Shown in pieces: positions 24,807 to 34,154 of a stretch of 47,711 nucleotides of DNA. Below the pieces are notes generated by a model. That model ran no database searches. It saw only the letters and a program-made list of their open reading frames with translations, and was not told the DNA's origin. The stretch's first letter is position 1, and each line of letters starts with the position of its first letter. The translations under genes and the position numbers were made by a program. Origin of the DNA: an uncultured Bacteroidales bacterium (lineage in GTDB: Bacteria; Bacteroidota; Bacteroidia; Bacteroidales; UBA932); assembly GCA_900317845.1 (NCBI GenBank), contig ONII01000014.1, positions 1 to 47,711 of the forward strand, in the 5' to 3' direction.

Positions 24807-26114
24807 TTATTTTGCTCGAGTGTATACCTGAATGGGGCAGCCTTCAAAGTCGAAGTGCTCCCGTAACTTGTTCTCCAGGAAGCGTTTATACGGATCCTTT
24901 ACCCACTGGGGCAGGTTGCAGAAGAAGGCAAACTGCGGGGTGCGGGTGGGCAGCTGCGTCACGTACTTGATCTTGATGTACTTGCCCTTCCATGCCGGCG
25001 GCGGATAGTTCTCAATCTCCGGCAGCATGGCGTCGTTGAGCTGGCTGGTGGGGATTTTCCGGCCCATGTTCTCCGCCACATGGGCGGCGGCGTCCAGCAC
25101 ATCCAGGATGCGCTGCTTGTTGAGCACGGAGGTGAAGATGATGGGGATGTCGTTGAACGGCGCCAGACGGGCCTTGAGGCCTTCTGTATAGTCCCGCATG
25201 GTGTTCACGTCTTTCTCGAAAAGGTCCCATTTGTTCACCACAATCACGCAGCCCTTGCGGTTTTTCTGAATGACATTGAAGATGTTCATGTCCTGCGCCT
25301 CCATACCCAGGGTAGCATCGATCATCAGGATGCAAACGTCTGAGTGTTCGATGGTCCGCATGGCGCGGAGCACGGAATAGAACTCCAAGTCCTCCGTCAC
25401 CTTGCCGCGCTTGCGCATGCCGGCGGTGTCCACAATCATGAACTCGTGACCGAACTTATTATAATAGGTAGAGATGGAGTCGCGGGTGGTTCCGGCTACT
25501 GGCGTCACAATGTTGCGTTCCTCTCCCAGCAGGGCATTGGTCAGGGACGATTTTCCCACGTTGGGGCGGCCCACAATGGCAATGTGCGGCAGGTCCGCGT
25601 GGTCTTCCTCTGCGCCGTCATCTTCCGGAAGGGCCTTCACAATCTCGTCCAGAAGATCGCCGGTGCCGCTGCCGTTAGCGGCAGAAATGGTCCACACTTC
25701 TCCGAGCCCCAGGCCGTAGAAGTCGAAGGCGTCGTACATTTTTTCACCGGTGTCCACCTTGTTCACGCAAAGCACGACCGGCTTTTTGCTGCGGCGCAGC
25801 AGGTCCGCGATTTCCGCGTCATAGTCCGTGATGCCCGTGGCGGCCTCGCACATGAACAGGACAACATCGGCCTCTTCTATCGCAATGCCCACCTGCCGGC
25901 GGATGGCGTCTTCGAAGACGTCGTCCGAATTGGACGTGTACCCGCCCGTATCCACCACGGAGAATTCCCGGCCGCACCACTCGCACTTGCCGTAATGACG
26001 GTCGCGCGTGACGCCGGCGGTTTCATCCACAATTGCCTGCCGCATGCCCACCAGGCGGTTGAACAGCGTGCTTTTTCCTACGTTCGGTCTCCCGACTATC
26101 GCTACTAATGCCAT
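24807..26114 (-). CDS. der: ribosome biogenesis GTPase Der (EngA)
   Basis: Der assists 50S subunit maturation. Two tandem G domains each have GRPNVGKS, with DTGG/DTAG switch motifs and NKVD/NKWD specificity motifs, followed by a KH-like C-terminal domain ([19 protein letters not shown]). I chose the ATG at 26114 ([15 protein letters not shown]). A longer in-frame reading would start in repeat DNA and add CHSERSEES, which is not part of the protein family. Confidence 0.96.
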   Translation of the reverse strand: MALVAIVGRPNVGKSTLFNRLVGMRQAIVDETAGVTRDRHYGKCEWCGREFSVVDTGGYTSNSDDVFEDAIRRQVGIAIEEADVVLFMCEAATGITDYDAEIADLLRRSKKPVVLCVNKVDTGEKMYDAFDFYGLGLGEVWTISAANGSGTGDLLDEIVKALPEDDGAEEDHADLPHIAIVGRPNVGKSSLTNALLGEERNIVTPVAGTTRDSISTYYNKFGHEFMIVDTAGMRKRGKVTEDLEFYSVLRAMRTIEHSDVCILMIDATLGMEAQDMNIFNVIQKNRKGCVIVVNKWDLFEKDVNTMRDYTEGLKARLAPFNDIPIIFTSVLNKQRILDVLDAAAHVAENMGRKIPTSQLNDAMLPEIENYPPPAWKGKYIKIKYVTQLPTRTPQFAFFCNLPQWVKDPYKRFLENKLREHFDFEGCPIQVYTRAK

Positions 26115-26129
26115 AATAAATAAGTTTTT

Positions 26130-26156
26130 AGATTCTTCGCTGCGCTCAGAATGACA
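26130..26156 (-). repeat. palindromic element copy 5 (between der and the eptA-like gene)
   Basis: It is identical over 27 bp to the copy inside ileS (4864-4890), with the same ATTCT/AGAAT stem. It sits 3 nt from the stop codon of the upstream transferase gene. Confidence 0.85.
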
Positions 26157-26158
26157 TA

Positions 26159-27679
26159 TTAACGTGCAAAGATACACATTTCTTCGTCAAAAAAGGGCGT
26201 GTCTATGCCGAAGAAACGCAAAACGGAGTGGAAAACATGGTGTTGCCCCACTTTTTCCGGGGATTTGAGCTCCATGTCAGGGGCCCATACCACAAAGGGA
26301 ATCTCAATTTGCTCGCGCGGAGCCATGGCCATGGGAACCCCGTGCATGTACAAGTTGTTCTCTCCCAGGGACTCCCCGTGGTCGGAGACAAAAAGGACGC
26401 AGCCGCGGCGTCCGGGAAGGCTCCGGACAAGCTCGATGGTCCGATGGATGAGCCAGTCCGTGTACACAATGCTGTTGTCGTAGGCGTTGAACAGTTCCTC
26501 CCGGCTCACCTTGCCCATCTCTACCGACGGGTTGATGGGCGTAAACACCTCAAATTCAGGCGGATAATTGCTAAAGTACGACGGCCCGTGATTGGTGTAG
26601 GTATGAATGACCACAAACACCTTGTCCGCCGTGCTGGCGGCAATGTCCTCCCGCAGGCCTTCCCAAAGGATGCCGTCGTAGCGGTCATCGGCCTCGGGGA
26701 AACGGGCCTTCAGGTCTCCTTTGCGGTAGTATTTTTCCGTTTTCACCGGGGGCTCTCCCCAGTTGCTGGTGCGCCAGCTCACGTCCACACCCGCGCGGAG
26801 CAGGTAGTTGGGCAGAATCTCGTACAGCTCCCCTGTCTCCTGCGCTTCCAGGATGGCTTTGACGCCGGCACGGGTGTAGGTGGCGGAGGCATCGGCCACA
26901 AGGGCCGTCACGCTGTCCCGCACGGTGTACGGGTTGGTTTCCTTGGGGTAGCCGTACAGCGAAAAATGGTCCCGGCGGGCGCTTTCCCCGATGATGAGCA
27001 CACAAACATCGCGCGTGTCGGAGACGCCCGTCACATCCGGCAGCAGGATCTCTTCCTGCTCCGCCCGGTGCTTGGCCTGCTCGTAGCGGATGCTGTTCAC
27101 AATATAGGACCAGGGGGCAATGAGCGCACCCAGTTCCGTGGAATTGCGGTCTATCCAGGGCCAGTTTTTCATATTGCCGAAGACCACGGCCACAATCAGG
27201 CCCAGCGTTACGCCCACATGCACGCCCAGGCCCTTCCAGGAGCCGTAATCCACTTTTCGGCCAAACACGTACACCATGGGCAGGATGCCCAGGAGCAGCA
27301 CATACAGCACAAAGCCCCAGCCAAAGAAACCGGCCGCCTCCGAGTACTGCGTGTTAATGGCGTTGCCCATCATTTCGTCGGTGATGAGGACGTTGTAGGT
27401 ATTCACGAAAAACAGCATCACAGCATCCCAAAAGATGGTAAACGCCACCACACACTTCCCCACAAAGCGCCCCAGGAACACCAGCATGTAATAGACAAAA
27501 AAGTCGATGGCCACCAGCAAAAACGCGGCCGACAGGGTAAGCAGAACGCCATTGAAGCCGCCCTCCACATGTTCGGTGAGGTAGCGGAAGAACGGCAAGT
27601 GGAACGCACACGCCGTATAGAGGCTCAGCACCAGGCTGTAAACAGCCAGCGGGGCTTTTTTATGCAGGTCTATCGCCAT
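26159..27679 (-). CDS. EptA-like phosphoethanolamine transferase
   Basis: The 506-residue protein has five predicted N-terminal membrane helices (to about residue 165) and a periplasmic sulfatase-fold domain. Key residues are visible: E232 in [22 protein letters not shown], likely nucleophile T269 in SATYTRAG, and a metal-binding [16 protein letters not shown] near the C-terminus. Family members transfer phosphoethanolamine to lipid A or other envelope glycans and give polymyxin tolerance. The conserved cysteines that follow the nucleophile in EptA/MCR (LPCMFS) are absent. The start overlaps the PHP gene by 10 nt, supporting a joint envelope role. Confidence 0.88.
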   Translation of the reverse strand: MAIDLHKKAPLAVYSLVLSLYTACAFHLPFFRYLTEHVEGGFNGVLLTLSAAFLLVAIDFFVYYMLVFLGRFVGKCVVAFTIFWDAVMLFFVNTYNVLITDEMMGNAINTQYSEAAGFFGWGFVLYVLLLGILPMVYVFGRKVDYGSWKGLGVHVGVTLGLIVAVVFGNMKNWPWIDRNSTELGALIAPWSYIVNSIRYEQAKHRAEQEEILLPDVTGVSDTRDVCVLIIGESARRDHFSLYGYPKETNPYTVRDSVTALVADASATYTRAGVKAILEAQETGELYEILPNYLLRAGVDVSWRTSNWGEPPVKTEKYYRKGDLKARFPEADDRYDGILWEGLREDIAASTADKVFVVIHTYTNHGPSYFSNYPPEFEVFTPINPSVEMGKVSREELFNAYDNSIVYTDWLIHRTIELVRSLPGRRGCVLFVSDHGESLGENNLYMHGVPMAMAPREQIEIPFVVWAPDMELKSPEKVGQHHVFHSVLRFFGIDTPFFDEEMCIFAR

Positions 27680-28866
27680 AATTTTACCAAAATCCGGAGT
27701 ACGCAGGCGCAAAGGAGGCCCAACAAGAGGTTAAACAAGAGCGTGAGCGCCGTATTCACCGGCTGCGGCGCGTTGTTGAAAGGATTCGGCTGCACCCGGG
27801 CGTCATAGCGGGCAAAAGGATTCGTATAAATTACCGCCCCATCCGGGAAAAAGGCTGTCAGGCGGGCATAGGGCTCGTTTTCAGGCAGGGCGTAACGGAT
27901 GGCGCAGGTATCCACGGCCAGGGCCAGCGTCCGGTGCTCCGCGCCATTGACACGGATGCTGTCGGCCCGCCGGGAAAGCGTCAGGTAAAGGGTATTTCCT
28001 TCCAGGCCGATGGCCTCCACCGACGGAAGTTCGCGGTTCTTCTGCCGCTTCACTTCCCAGTCTCCGTTGCCGTAATCCGGCACGCGCATGGCGTAATAGC
28101 AGCCCCCGAGCAGCGTTTTTTTGAGGTCTTCGTATCGGCCCGAAGGGGTATTCAGAAAATTGCAGCGAATGGCGGTAAGCCAGTGACGCTCCGGATGATG
28201 AAGGTCGTCGTTGGCCAGGCCAAAACTGTAATGGCCGGCCGTGAGCGCCCAGTCCCAGTATTCGTTTTCCGTGCTGATGTGCGTATCCAGCTCCATGATC
28301 TGGTAGCCCGAGAGCTTTTCTATCTGGGAACGCGGGAAGGCGTTGGTCCGGTACGGATGGTTGATCTGGATGAAATCGGCATCCTTGCTCAATCGGTCCA
28401 ACTCAAACTGCTTTTGGGATGTCAGGAACGGAAGAATGGGGTCCCAGTGCTTCACGGAAGGGCTCCCGAACACCAGCTTGTGGAACTTGAAGGGGCTGTA
28501 GCCCTGTTCATACACGTTTACCTGGAGGGTGGAATCGTAGGGGTGTAGCGTTATCTCGTTGTGATTGGAAAACGTGACGATGTCATAGCCCAGGCTGCGG
28601 TACACCGAGTCCGTATAGGCAGCGTCATAGGGGCATTCATTCACCGGCCAGGGACCGTCCACCCGGGTATGCGTATGGAAGTTGGCCCGTTTCCAGCCCA
28701 GCGTGCTGTCCAGGGAAGCATAGGGGTTGAAGATATCCGGGCCGCTGAACGGCCGGGGCGCGCGAAAATGATATATGGGCGAAAATTCCGTCACCAGCAC
28801 CAGCAGTACAAACAGCAGGAGCACGGTTCCCAGGATTTTCCCTATAATGGATAATAACTTTCTCAT
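27670..28866 (-). CDS. membrane-anchored PHP-domain metal-dependent phosphoesterase
   Basis: The 398-residue protein has an N-terminal membrane helix (8-27), a PHP-type metal-binding core and a C-terminal membrane helix (about 375-395). The core shows H64/H66 in NFHTHTRVDG, SNHNE, INHPY and LANDDLHH. PHP domains hydrolyse phosphoesters; the two helices would place this one on the periplasmic face. Between a diacylglycerol-kinase-like gene and a phosphoethanolamine transferase it may act on lipid or glycan phosphates, which is inference. The start is the ATG at 28866, 2 nt past the lipid kinase stop. Confidence 0.75.
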   Translation of the reverse strand: MRKLLSIIGKILGTVLLLFVLLVLVTEFSPIYHFRAPRPFSGPDIFNPYASLDSTLGWKRANFHTHTRVDGPWPVNECPYDAAYTDSVYRSLGYDIVTFSNHNEITLHPYDSTLQVNVYEQGYSPFKFHKLVFGSPSVKHWDPILPFLTSQKQFELDRLSKDADFIQINHPYRTNAFPRSQIEKLSGYQIMELDTHISTENEYWDWALTAGHYSFGLANDDLHHPERHWLTAIRCNFLNTPSGRYEDLKKTLLGGCYYAMRVPDYGNGDWEVKRQKNRELPSVEAIGLEGNTLYLTLSRRADSIRVNGAEHRTLALAVDTCAIRYALPENEPYARLTAFFPDGAVIYTNPFARYDARVQPNPFNNAPQPVNTALTLLFNLLLGLLCACVLRILVKLWR

Positions 28867-28868
28867 AA

Positions 28869-29756
28869 TCAAATGTTTGCCACATGCTTGGCCGGAATCA
28901 GCACCTTAAGGGCAGCGGGCGTTACGGAGAGTGCAAAATCCGTTCCGTCTTCAAAGGGGTCGCCGTCGCAGTGGACGGCGCCGGAGTGCTCCCGATGAAG
29001 GGTGAACTGCGAGCCGCTGAAATGCAGGACATGCCGGCTGGTGGGGGCCAGGCCTGTCATCAGGCGGGCCGCCAGGTCCGGGATTTCCACGGTGGAGAAG
29101 GGGCGCACCACAATTACGTCCAGCAGGCCGTCCTGCAGGGAGGCCATAGGGGCAATACGCGCCTGGTTCCCCCACTGATTGGCGTTGGCCACAGTCACAA
29201 AAACGGCCTTGCCGCTCCAACTTTCCCCGTTGTCGCTTTTTATGCTGTACAAGTCTCCGGGGTGGTGTTTCCACTCTTCCCAGGCCAGCGCAATGTACCT
29301 GGCCAGGCCGCGCTGCGTGGAGCGGGCGAAGTCCAGGCTCACGTCCGCATCCAGGCCCATGCCGGCGGTGCAGAAGAACGGACGGCCGTTCAGGGAAGCT
29401 ACGTCGATCCGCGCCTCTGTGGCCTCATTCAGCGTTTTTACCGCTTTGGCCGGCGTACGGCTGAGGCCCAGGTGCAGGGCCAGGCCGTCGCCGCTGCCGC
29501 AGGGGATGATGCCCAGCGTCTTGTCCGTGCCCACCAGGCCGCGGGCCACTTCGCTCACCGTACCGTCGCCGCCTACCGCCACAACAACATCGGCCTTGCA
29601 GGTATGCGCAAAGCTTTCCGCCTCCCCCGCCCTTTCCGTAAAATGAAAGGCGGGCCTGTAAAGCGAAGCGTCAAGATGTTTCCTGACGCTTGCCACAATT
29701 CCGGATTTGTCCTTCCCCCCGGAAATGGGGTTCACAATGAAGCAAATCTCTTTCAT
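28869..29756 (-). CDS. diacylglycerol/lipid kinase family protein (DagK_cat)
   Basis: The 295-residue protein has the DagK_cat fold: N-terminal FIVNPISGGKDKS, the nucleotide loop VGGDGTVSEVARGL, and IIPCGSGDGLALHLGL. It probably phosphorylates a lipid such as diacylglycerol or a sphingolipid; the substrate cannot be read from the sequence. It shares an ATGA overlap with the small membrane protein upstream and is followed by the PHP gene. The ATG at 29756 is used because the longer reading overlaps the neighbouring gene. Confidence 0.9.
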   Translation of the reverse strand: MKEICFIVNPISGGKDKSGIVASVRKHLDASLYRPAFHFTERAGEAESFAHTCKADVVVAVGGDGTVSEVARGLVGTDKTLGIIPCGSGDGLALHLGLSRTPAKAVKTLNEATEARIDVASLNGRPFFCTAGMGLDADVSLDFARSTQRGLARYIALAWEEWKHHPGDLYSIKSDNGESWSGKAVFVTVANANQWGNQARIAPMASLQDGLLDVIVVRPFSTVEIPDLAARLMTGLAPTSRHVLHFSGSQFTLHREHSGAVHCDGDPFEDGTDFALSVTPAALKVLIPAKHVANI

Positions 29757-30004
29757 TCCTTGTTGTACAGCCCGCAGGAGGCGCAGGCGTCCGAATAATT
29801 GCCGTCGCAGGCCGTCTTGCCCTTCTTCTGCGCATGCAGCAGCTCCAGTTCCTCCTGCTTGGCGCACTTGATCCCCCGCTTGCGCATTTCCGGATTGGTG
29901 GATATTTCCCCGTCCGGGAAGGGCCGGTGGAAGAAGAAAATATTCACCCCAAGGAGCAGCACGGCGACTCCCACAAAGATAATGGCAGCGAGGAGCGTTT
30001 TCAT
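29753..30004 (-). CDS. small Cys-rich membrane protein, unknown function
   Basis: The 83-residue protein has an N-terminal membrane helix (4-25). A soluble tail follows with GIKCAKQEE and a C-terminal cluster TACDGNYSDACASCGLYN; three of the cysteines lie within about ten residues and could bind a metal or form disulfides. I recall similar small membrane proteins in Bacteroidales without known function. It lies 3 nt after prs and overlaps the lipid kinase gene, so it is a genuine operon member. Confidence 0.7.
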   Translation of the reverse strand: MKTLLAAIIFVGVAVLLLGVNIFFFHRPFPDGEISTNPEMRKRGIKCAKQEELELLHAQKKGKTACDGNYSDACASCGLYNKE

Positions 30005-30007
30005 GGC

Positions 30008-31003
30008 CTACAGCGGGAATTCGGAGGAGATGGGCTGGTAGTTATACACGCGGAGGATCATGCGGGCGAAGGTATCGGCCAGGGAAACCACGCGGAACTT
30101 GCTCTGGAACTCCTTCTTGGCCGGGTTCAGCGGAATGGTATCCGTTACATACACCTCCGACAGGGCGCTGGCGTCAATGCGCTCGTATGCGGGGCCGGAA
30201 AGCACCGGGTGCGTCGCGAAGGCACGCACACTGCGGGCGCCGCGCTTCATGAGCTCGTTAGCGGCTTCCGTGAGGGTGCCGGCGGTGTCGATGATATCGT
30301 CAATAATCACAATGTCGCGGCCCTCTACCTCCCCGATGGGGGTGATGCGCTCCACCACATTGGCCCGGGCGCGGGTTTTGTGGCAAATAACCACCGGCGT
30401 GCGCAGGTTCTTGGCATATGCATGGACGCGCTTGGCGCCGCCCATGTCCGGAGCGGCCAGCGTGAGGGTGTCCTTGAACTGCTTCTGGAGCTTTTTGAGG
30501 GTGTCCAGGAAGTCAAAGCTGGCGTACAGGTGGTTTACCGGGAAGTCAAAGAAGCCCTGGATTTGGTCTGCGTGAAGGTCGCAGGTCATGAGGGCATCCG
30601 TGCCGGCCACCTTGAGCATGTTAGCCACCAGCTTGGCGCCAATGGACACGCGCGGCTTGTCCTTGCGGTCCTGGCGGGCCCAGCCATAATACGGGATAAC
30701 GGCAATGACTTTGTTGGCCGACGCACGCTTGGCGGCATCGATGGACAGGAGCAGTTCCATCAGGTTGTCCGTGGACGGGAACGTGGACTGGATGATGAAA
30801 CAGGTAGCGCCACGGACGCTTTCCTGGAACGAGGGCTGGAATTCGCCGTCACTGAAATGCGTGACTTCCAGCGGCCCCAGGACCACTTCAGGCTCCTCCG
30901 GGCTTTTCATGCGGTTCATTGCAGCTACTACCTTCTCCGCAAAATAGCGGGAGGCATCACAAGTAAACAGCGCCATCCGGTGCTTATGGACATCGTTGAT
31001 CAT
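30008..31003 (-). CDS. prs: ribose-phosphate pyrophosphokinase
   Basis: It makes PRPP for nucleotide, histidine, tryptophan and NAD synthesis. The 331 residues include FSDGEFQPSFQESVRG, YYGWARQDRKDKPRVSIGAK, the CDLHADQIQGFFD catalytic region and the PRPP-binding loop IIDDIIDTAGTLTEAA. It overlaps engB by 4 nt (ATGA). Confidence 0.97.
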   Translation of the reverse strand: MINDVHKHRMALFTCDASRYFAEKVVAAMNRMKSPEEPEVVLGPLEVTHFSDGEFQPSFQESVRGATCFIIQSTFPSTDNLMELLLSIDAAKRASANKVIAVIPYYGWARQDRKDKPRVSIGAKLVANMLKVAGTDALMTCDLHADQIQGFFDFPVNHLYASFDFLDTLKKLQKQFKDTLTLAAPDMGGAKRVHAYAKNLRTPVVICHKTRARANVVERITPIGEVEGRDIVIIDDIIDTAGTLTEAANELMKRGARSVRAFATHPVLSGPAYERIDASALSEVYVTDTIPLNPAKKEFQSKFRVVSLADTFARMILRVYNYQPISSEFPL

Positions 31004-31596
31004 AATGTTTGAAGTATAGATCCTATATAGTTAAGAATTTCTTCCTTTCCTTGTCCTTTTACGGACGATGACACAAAACAAGGCGGCAGTTCCTCCCAGT
31101 CTTCCAGGAGGCGGCCTTTGTTCTGGTTGAGCTGTACCTGAAGGGCCTCTGTGCCCATTTTATCGGCCTTGGTGAAGATGATACCAAAGGGAATGCCCTT
31201 TTCTCCCAGCTCGCTGATGAAGCGGAGGTCCACCTCCTGCATGGGATGGCGGGAGTCGATGAGTACCATGAGCATCACCAGCTCTGCCGAGTTGTTAATG
31301 TAGTCCCAGATAATGTGCCTGAGCTTGGCGCGCTCCTTGTCCGGCAGCTTGGCGTAGCCGTAACCGGGAAGGTCTACCAGGTACCAGCTGTCGTTGATGA
31401 GGAAATGGTTAACCAGCTGGGTTTTGCCGGGCGTCTGGGAGGTTTTGGCCAGCTTGGAGTTGGCCGTGAGCATGTTGATGAGGGAACTCTTGCCCACATT
31501 GGAGCGGCCGATAAAAGCGAATTCGGGCGCTTTGCGCGCAGGTTTTTGGGCAACCCGCGTGCTGCTTCCGGCAAATTCCGCCTTGGTAATTTTCAT
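31000..31596 (-). CDS. engB: ribosome biogenesis GTP-binding protein EngB (YsxC/YihA)
   Basis: The 198-residue single-domain GTPase needed for 50S assembly has GRSNVGKSSLINML (P-loop), QTPGKTQLVNHF, DLPGYGYAK and TKADK motifs. It begins the engB-prs-small protein-lipid kinase-PHP-eptA-like run. A TATCTTTG -7 box at 31618-31625 precedes it by 21 nt. Confidence 0.96.
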   Translation of the reverse strand: MKITKAEFAGSSTRVAQKPARKAPEFAFIGRSNVGKSSLINMLTANSKLAKTSQTPGKTQLVNHFLINDSWYLVDLPGYGYAKLPDKERAKLRHIIWDYINNSAELVMLMVLIDSRHPMQEVDLRFISELGEKGIPFGIIFTKADKMGTEALQVQLNQNKGRLLEDWEELPPCFVSSSVKGQGKEEILNYIGSILQTL

Positions 31597-31637
31597 GACC
31601 TTCTCCTATTTACTCTACAAAGATACAAATAAATTCC

Positions 31638-31645
31638 TATCTTTG
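31638..31645 (+). promoter_or_regulatory. -7 box (TATCTTTG) just before tadA
   Basis: TATCTTTG ends 4 nt before the tadA ATG, implying a nearly leaderless transcript. The divergent engB -7 box lies at 31618-31625. Confidence 0.45.
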
Positions 31646-31649
31646 CCAC

Positions 31650-32087
31650 ATGGAGCAAGACGAAAAATTGATGCGGGAGGCCCTTTTGGAGGCCCAAGCC
31701 GCTCTCGCAGAGGGAGAAATCCCCATTGGGGCCGTTGTGGTGTGGAAAGGCCGGATTATCGGCCGGGGACACAACCAGACGGAAAGGCTGCACGATACCA
31801 CTGCGCATGCGGAGATGATTGCCATTACTGCCGCCACGGAGGCCATGGGCGGTAAATATCTGAACGACTGCACCTTATATGTAACCGTGGAGCCGTGTCC
31901 CATGTGCGCAGGCGCCCTTGCCTGGGCCCAGATGGGCCGCATTGTGTACGGCGCCCCGGACCAGCGCCGCGGATATTCACTTTTCTCCCCTTCCCTGCTT
32001 CATCCCCGCACGGAGGCCGTGGGCGGCGTACTCCAGGAGGAGTGCGCCACGCTTATGCTGGATTTCTTTCGCGAGAAACGCGGGTAA
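31650..32087 (+). CDS. tadA: tRNA-specific adenosine deaminase
   Basis: It converts A34 to inosine in tRNA-Arg(ACG). The 145-residue cytidine-deaminase-fold protein has zinc ligands and catalytic Glu in H53-A-E55 and P82-C83-P-M-C86. It is transcribed divergently from engB and its stop abuts the stop of the DJ-1 gene. Confidence 0.95.
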   Translation: MEQDEKLMREALLEAQAALAEGEIPIGAVVVWKGRIIGRGHNQTERLHDTTAHAEMIAITAATEAMGGKYLNDCTLYVTVEPCPMCAGALAWAQMGRIVYGAPDQRRGYSLFSPSLLHPRTEAVGGVLQEECATLMLDFFREKRG

Positions 32088-32657
32088 TCAGAGCATCAGG
32101 CCCGCTTTCACCTTTTCTGCGGCCTCGTCTCCTTTCAGGTAACGGAGAATGGCCAGGCCAAAGTTCACGGCATGTCCGGCCCCGCGTCCGGTAATGAGGT
32201 TCCCGTCCGTGACGGTGCTTTCTTTCTTGTACACAGCACCTTTGCCGATGAGCGCTTCTTCAAAGCCATCGAAACAGGTGAATGCCTTCCCCTCCAGACC
32301 GGGGAGTTGGGAAACCACCAGCCCGGGGGCGGCGCAAATGGCGGCCACGGCGCCTCCACGGGCCCAGTGGTCCTGCAGAATTTCCATCAGTTCCGTGTGC
32401 CCGGCCAGGTTCTTGCTGCCCGGCATCCCGCCCGGGAAAATCATGACGTCCTTGCTATCCGTGCCGGGTTCCATCACTTCCAGATCGGCCCAGTTGGTAT
32501 CTACCGAAACCGGCAGCCCGTGGGAACTTTCCACCATGTAGTCGTCCGTAATGGAAACGGTCCTTACCTCTACGCCGCCGCGCAGCAGCACATCCCGCGT
32601 ACCCAGGGCTTCCATATCCTCGAAGCCATTGGCCAGAAAAATATTGACACCTTTCAT
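32088..32657 (-). CDS. DJ-1/PfpI-family protein
   Basis: The 189-residue protein has the DJ-1 fold, nucleophile C108 in AAICAAPG and conserved E13 in GFEDMEA. Relatives act as glyoxalases, deglycase-like or stress proteins; the exact activity cannot be told. The ATG at 32657 is preferred because the longer reading needs a TTG start. A TAACTTTG -7 box at 32674-32681 lies 16 nt upstream. Confidence 0.92.
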   Translation of the reverse strand: MKGVNIFLANGFEDMEALGTRDVLLRGGVEVRTVSITDDYMVESSHGLPVSVDTNWADLEVMEPGTDSKDVMIFPGGMPGSKNLAGHTELMEILQDHWARGGAVAAICAAPGLVVSQLPGLEGKAFTCFDGFEEALIGKGAVYKKESTVTDGNLITGRGAGHAVNFGLAILRYLKGDEAAEKVKAGLML

Positions 32658-32704
32658 TGCATACAAATTTTGACAAAGTTAACACTTTTTCCAAAGAATT
32701 GTTT

Positions 32705-32712
32705 TATCTTTG
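32705..32712 (+). promoter_or_regulatory. -7 box of tRNA-Gln
   Basis: TATCTTTG lies 11 nt before the mature tRNA 5' end. A good -33 TTG at the usual spacing is not evident. Confidence 0.5.
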
Positions 32713-32723
32713 CAATCCCGAAT

Positions 32724-32794
32724 TGAACTGTGGTGTAATGGTAGCACTAGGGATTTTGGTTCCCTCAGTCAGCGTTCGAATCGCTGCAGTTCAA
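32724..32794 (+). tRNA. tRNA-Gln (anticodon TTG)
   Basis: The 71-nt gene has acceptor stem TGAACTG/CAGTTCA with discriminator A, D-arm GGTGTAATGGTAGCAC, anticodon stem AGGGA/TCCCT with loop TTTTGGT (anticodon TTG), and T-arm GCGTTCGAATCGC. CCA is not encoded. Confidence 0.95.
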
Positions 32795-32797
32795 CGG

Positions 32798-32830
32798 AAG
32801 CCCCGGCTCCTCTATGGAACCGGGGCTTTT
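32798..32830 (+). terminator. rho-independent terminator of tRNA-Gln
   Basis: AAGCCCCGG (32798-32806) pairs perfectly with CCGGGGCTT (32820-32828), followed by TT. It begins 4 nt after the tRNA. Confidence 0.85.
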
Positions 32831-32864
32831 CAGTATATGTGGCAAGAATAATTTTTTTATAGAA

Positions 32865-33437
32865 TTATTGCTTTTTTGCCACTGTTTCCAGACTTGCCTC
32901 GGAAGATTCCAGCACCCTCACCTGTTTGCCGGACGAAATAATATTGTTCATACGGACCAGGGTAGAATCGTCCGGACGCAGGTTGCGGAAATTGGTATAA
33001 CGGGCAGGAAAACCCTTAACCTTCACCGTGACAAAGACATCGCGACCGGAACTGTTGTCCGTTTCCACCGAAAAGCTGGGGGCGACAATGACATCGGCCG
33101 AGGACTTATCTGCGAACTGGAAAAGAGCCTGAGCCTTCAGTTCCTCAATGGAGGCGGCGACAGTGCGGCGAGCCTCTGCGGCATAACGCTCCAACACTTC
33201 AATATTCTTGGTATCCGGTGCTTCCGGCAGGGTTAGTTTACCTTTGATACTGAAGGAGGTAGAGGCTGTCGGGATAATGGCTAGATCGGCCACGAGCGGA
33301 GTAACGAACAGTTTGGGCTGTGTGTCCACTGAAGTGGCTTCATACTTGGTCACAGTGGCGCCTGTTACAGTCGTTTGGGCGCGCAGGGATAATGCGCATG
33401 CAAGGAGGCAGACTGCCAGAAGAAGAATCTTTTTCAT
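32865..33437 (-). CDS. secreted protein of unknown function
   Basis: The 190-residue protein has a clear signal peptide (MKKILLLAVCLLACALSLRAQ). The mature part is mixed alpha/beta, with a repeated T/V-rich beginning and a helical middle (IEVLERYAAEARRTVAASIEELKAQ). The middle is followed by DVIVAPSFSVETDNSSGRDVFVTVKVKGFPARYTNFR. The segments resemble small periplasmic proteins in Bacteroidales that I cannot name. It lies 30 nt downstream of an outer-membrane protein gene on the same strand and may be co-transcribed with it. Confidence 0.75.
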   Translation of the reverse strand: MKKILLLAVCLLACALSLRAQTTVTGATVTKYEATSVDTQPKLFVTPLVADLAIIPTASTSFSIKGKLTLPEAPDTKNIEVLERYAAEARRTVAASIEELKAQALFQFADKSSADVIVAPSFSVETDNSSGRDVFVTVKVKGFPARYTNFRNLRPDDSTLVRMNNIISSGKQVRVLESSEASLETVAKKQ

Positions 33438-33467
33438 GGTTCGTCATTATTTTGTATACCCGACGTA

Positions 33468-34154
33468 TTAAAAATTATATCCTACACCCAGATGCAGGCG
33501 GTATCCGTTGTTACGTTTCGCTGGCACAAAAGAGAAACCAGCCAGCAGGGTTACATGACCGATGTAGAAATGGCCGCCCAACTCTGCAGTGGGACAGATA
33601 TAATCATCGCTCCACGCATCATCAAACCACTTTCCGTCCAAATAATTTTTAATCTCCGCCTTGTCATAAGAATATGTGAGCATCCGCTTTCCAACCGCAA
33701 CTCCTGACCCCAAATAGATATCGGCATGTTTTCCAAGCCGCATAACAGCCCCCACAGAAAGCGTTGCCCGTGGATATTTACTCTTTACCTCACGGAGCAC
33801 CCCGTCATTACTCATCTGATTGTTATCATACACTACGGTTCCACTGACCGAGTAGTCTGTTCCATCGTAATGAGGAAGATTCTTTGTATGGAGGGGCAGT
33901 CCCTGCACGCCCAATTCCACACCCGCATAAAAACCAAACCGTTGCACCCAGACAAATCGGGCGCCCAGTTCACCGGTAAAAGCATGATGGTAAGAATTGT
34001 ATTCCCCGACTCCCGTCAGGAGCACGGACATGCGGGTTGGATAGGTCTTTTTAACACGTTCTGTGTTAATGGTAACCCCGGTATAATCTATGGTTTGGGC
34101 TACCGCCGCAACTGTGACAAGGGCCATTACGGCCGTTAGGATAATTTTTTTCAT
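33468..34154 (-). CDS. outer-membrane beta-barrel protein, unknown function
   Basis: The 228-residue protein has a signal peptide (MKKIILTAVMALVTVAAVAQ). Alternating amphipathic strands follow (GELGARFVWVQRFGFYAGVELGVQG, HADIYLGSGVAVGKRMLTYSY, AELGGHFYIGHVTLLAGFSFVP), ending in the aromatic GYRLHLGVGYNF, an outer-membrane insertion signal. It is probably an 8-stranded barrel (OmpA/OmpX size). I chose the ATG at 34154. A TATATTTG box at 34176-34183 may be its -7 element. The first (Y/F)-terminal barrel motif is clear; the role is unknown. Confidence 0.8.
   Translation of the reverse strand: MKKIILTAVMALVTVAAVAQTIDYTGVTINTERVKKTYPTRMSVLLTGVGEYNSYHHAFTGELGARFVWVQRFGFYAGVELGVQGLPLHTKNLPHYDGTDYSVSGTVVYDNNQMSNDGVLREVKSKYPRATLSVGAVMRLGKHADIYLGSGVAVGKRMLTYSYDKAEIKNYLDGKWFDDAWSDDYICPTAELGGHFYIGHVTLLAGFSFVPAKRNNGYRLHLGVGYNF

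Noticed and set aside
26115-26177. Longer Der start adding CHSERSEES
   Set aside because: The extension is repeat [18 protein letters not shown] is the canonical start.
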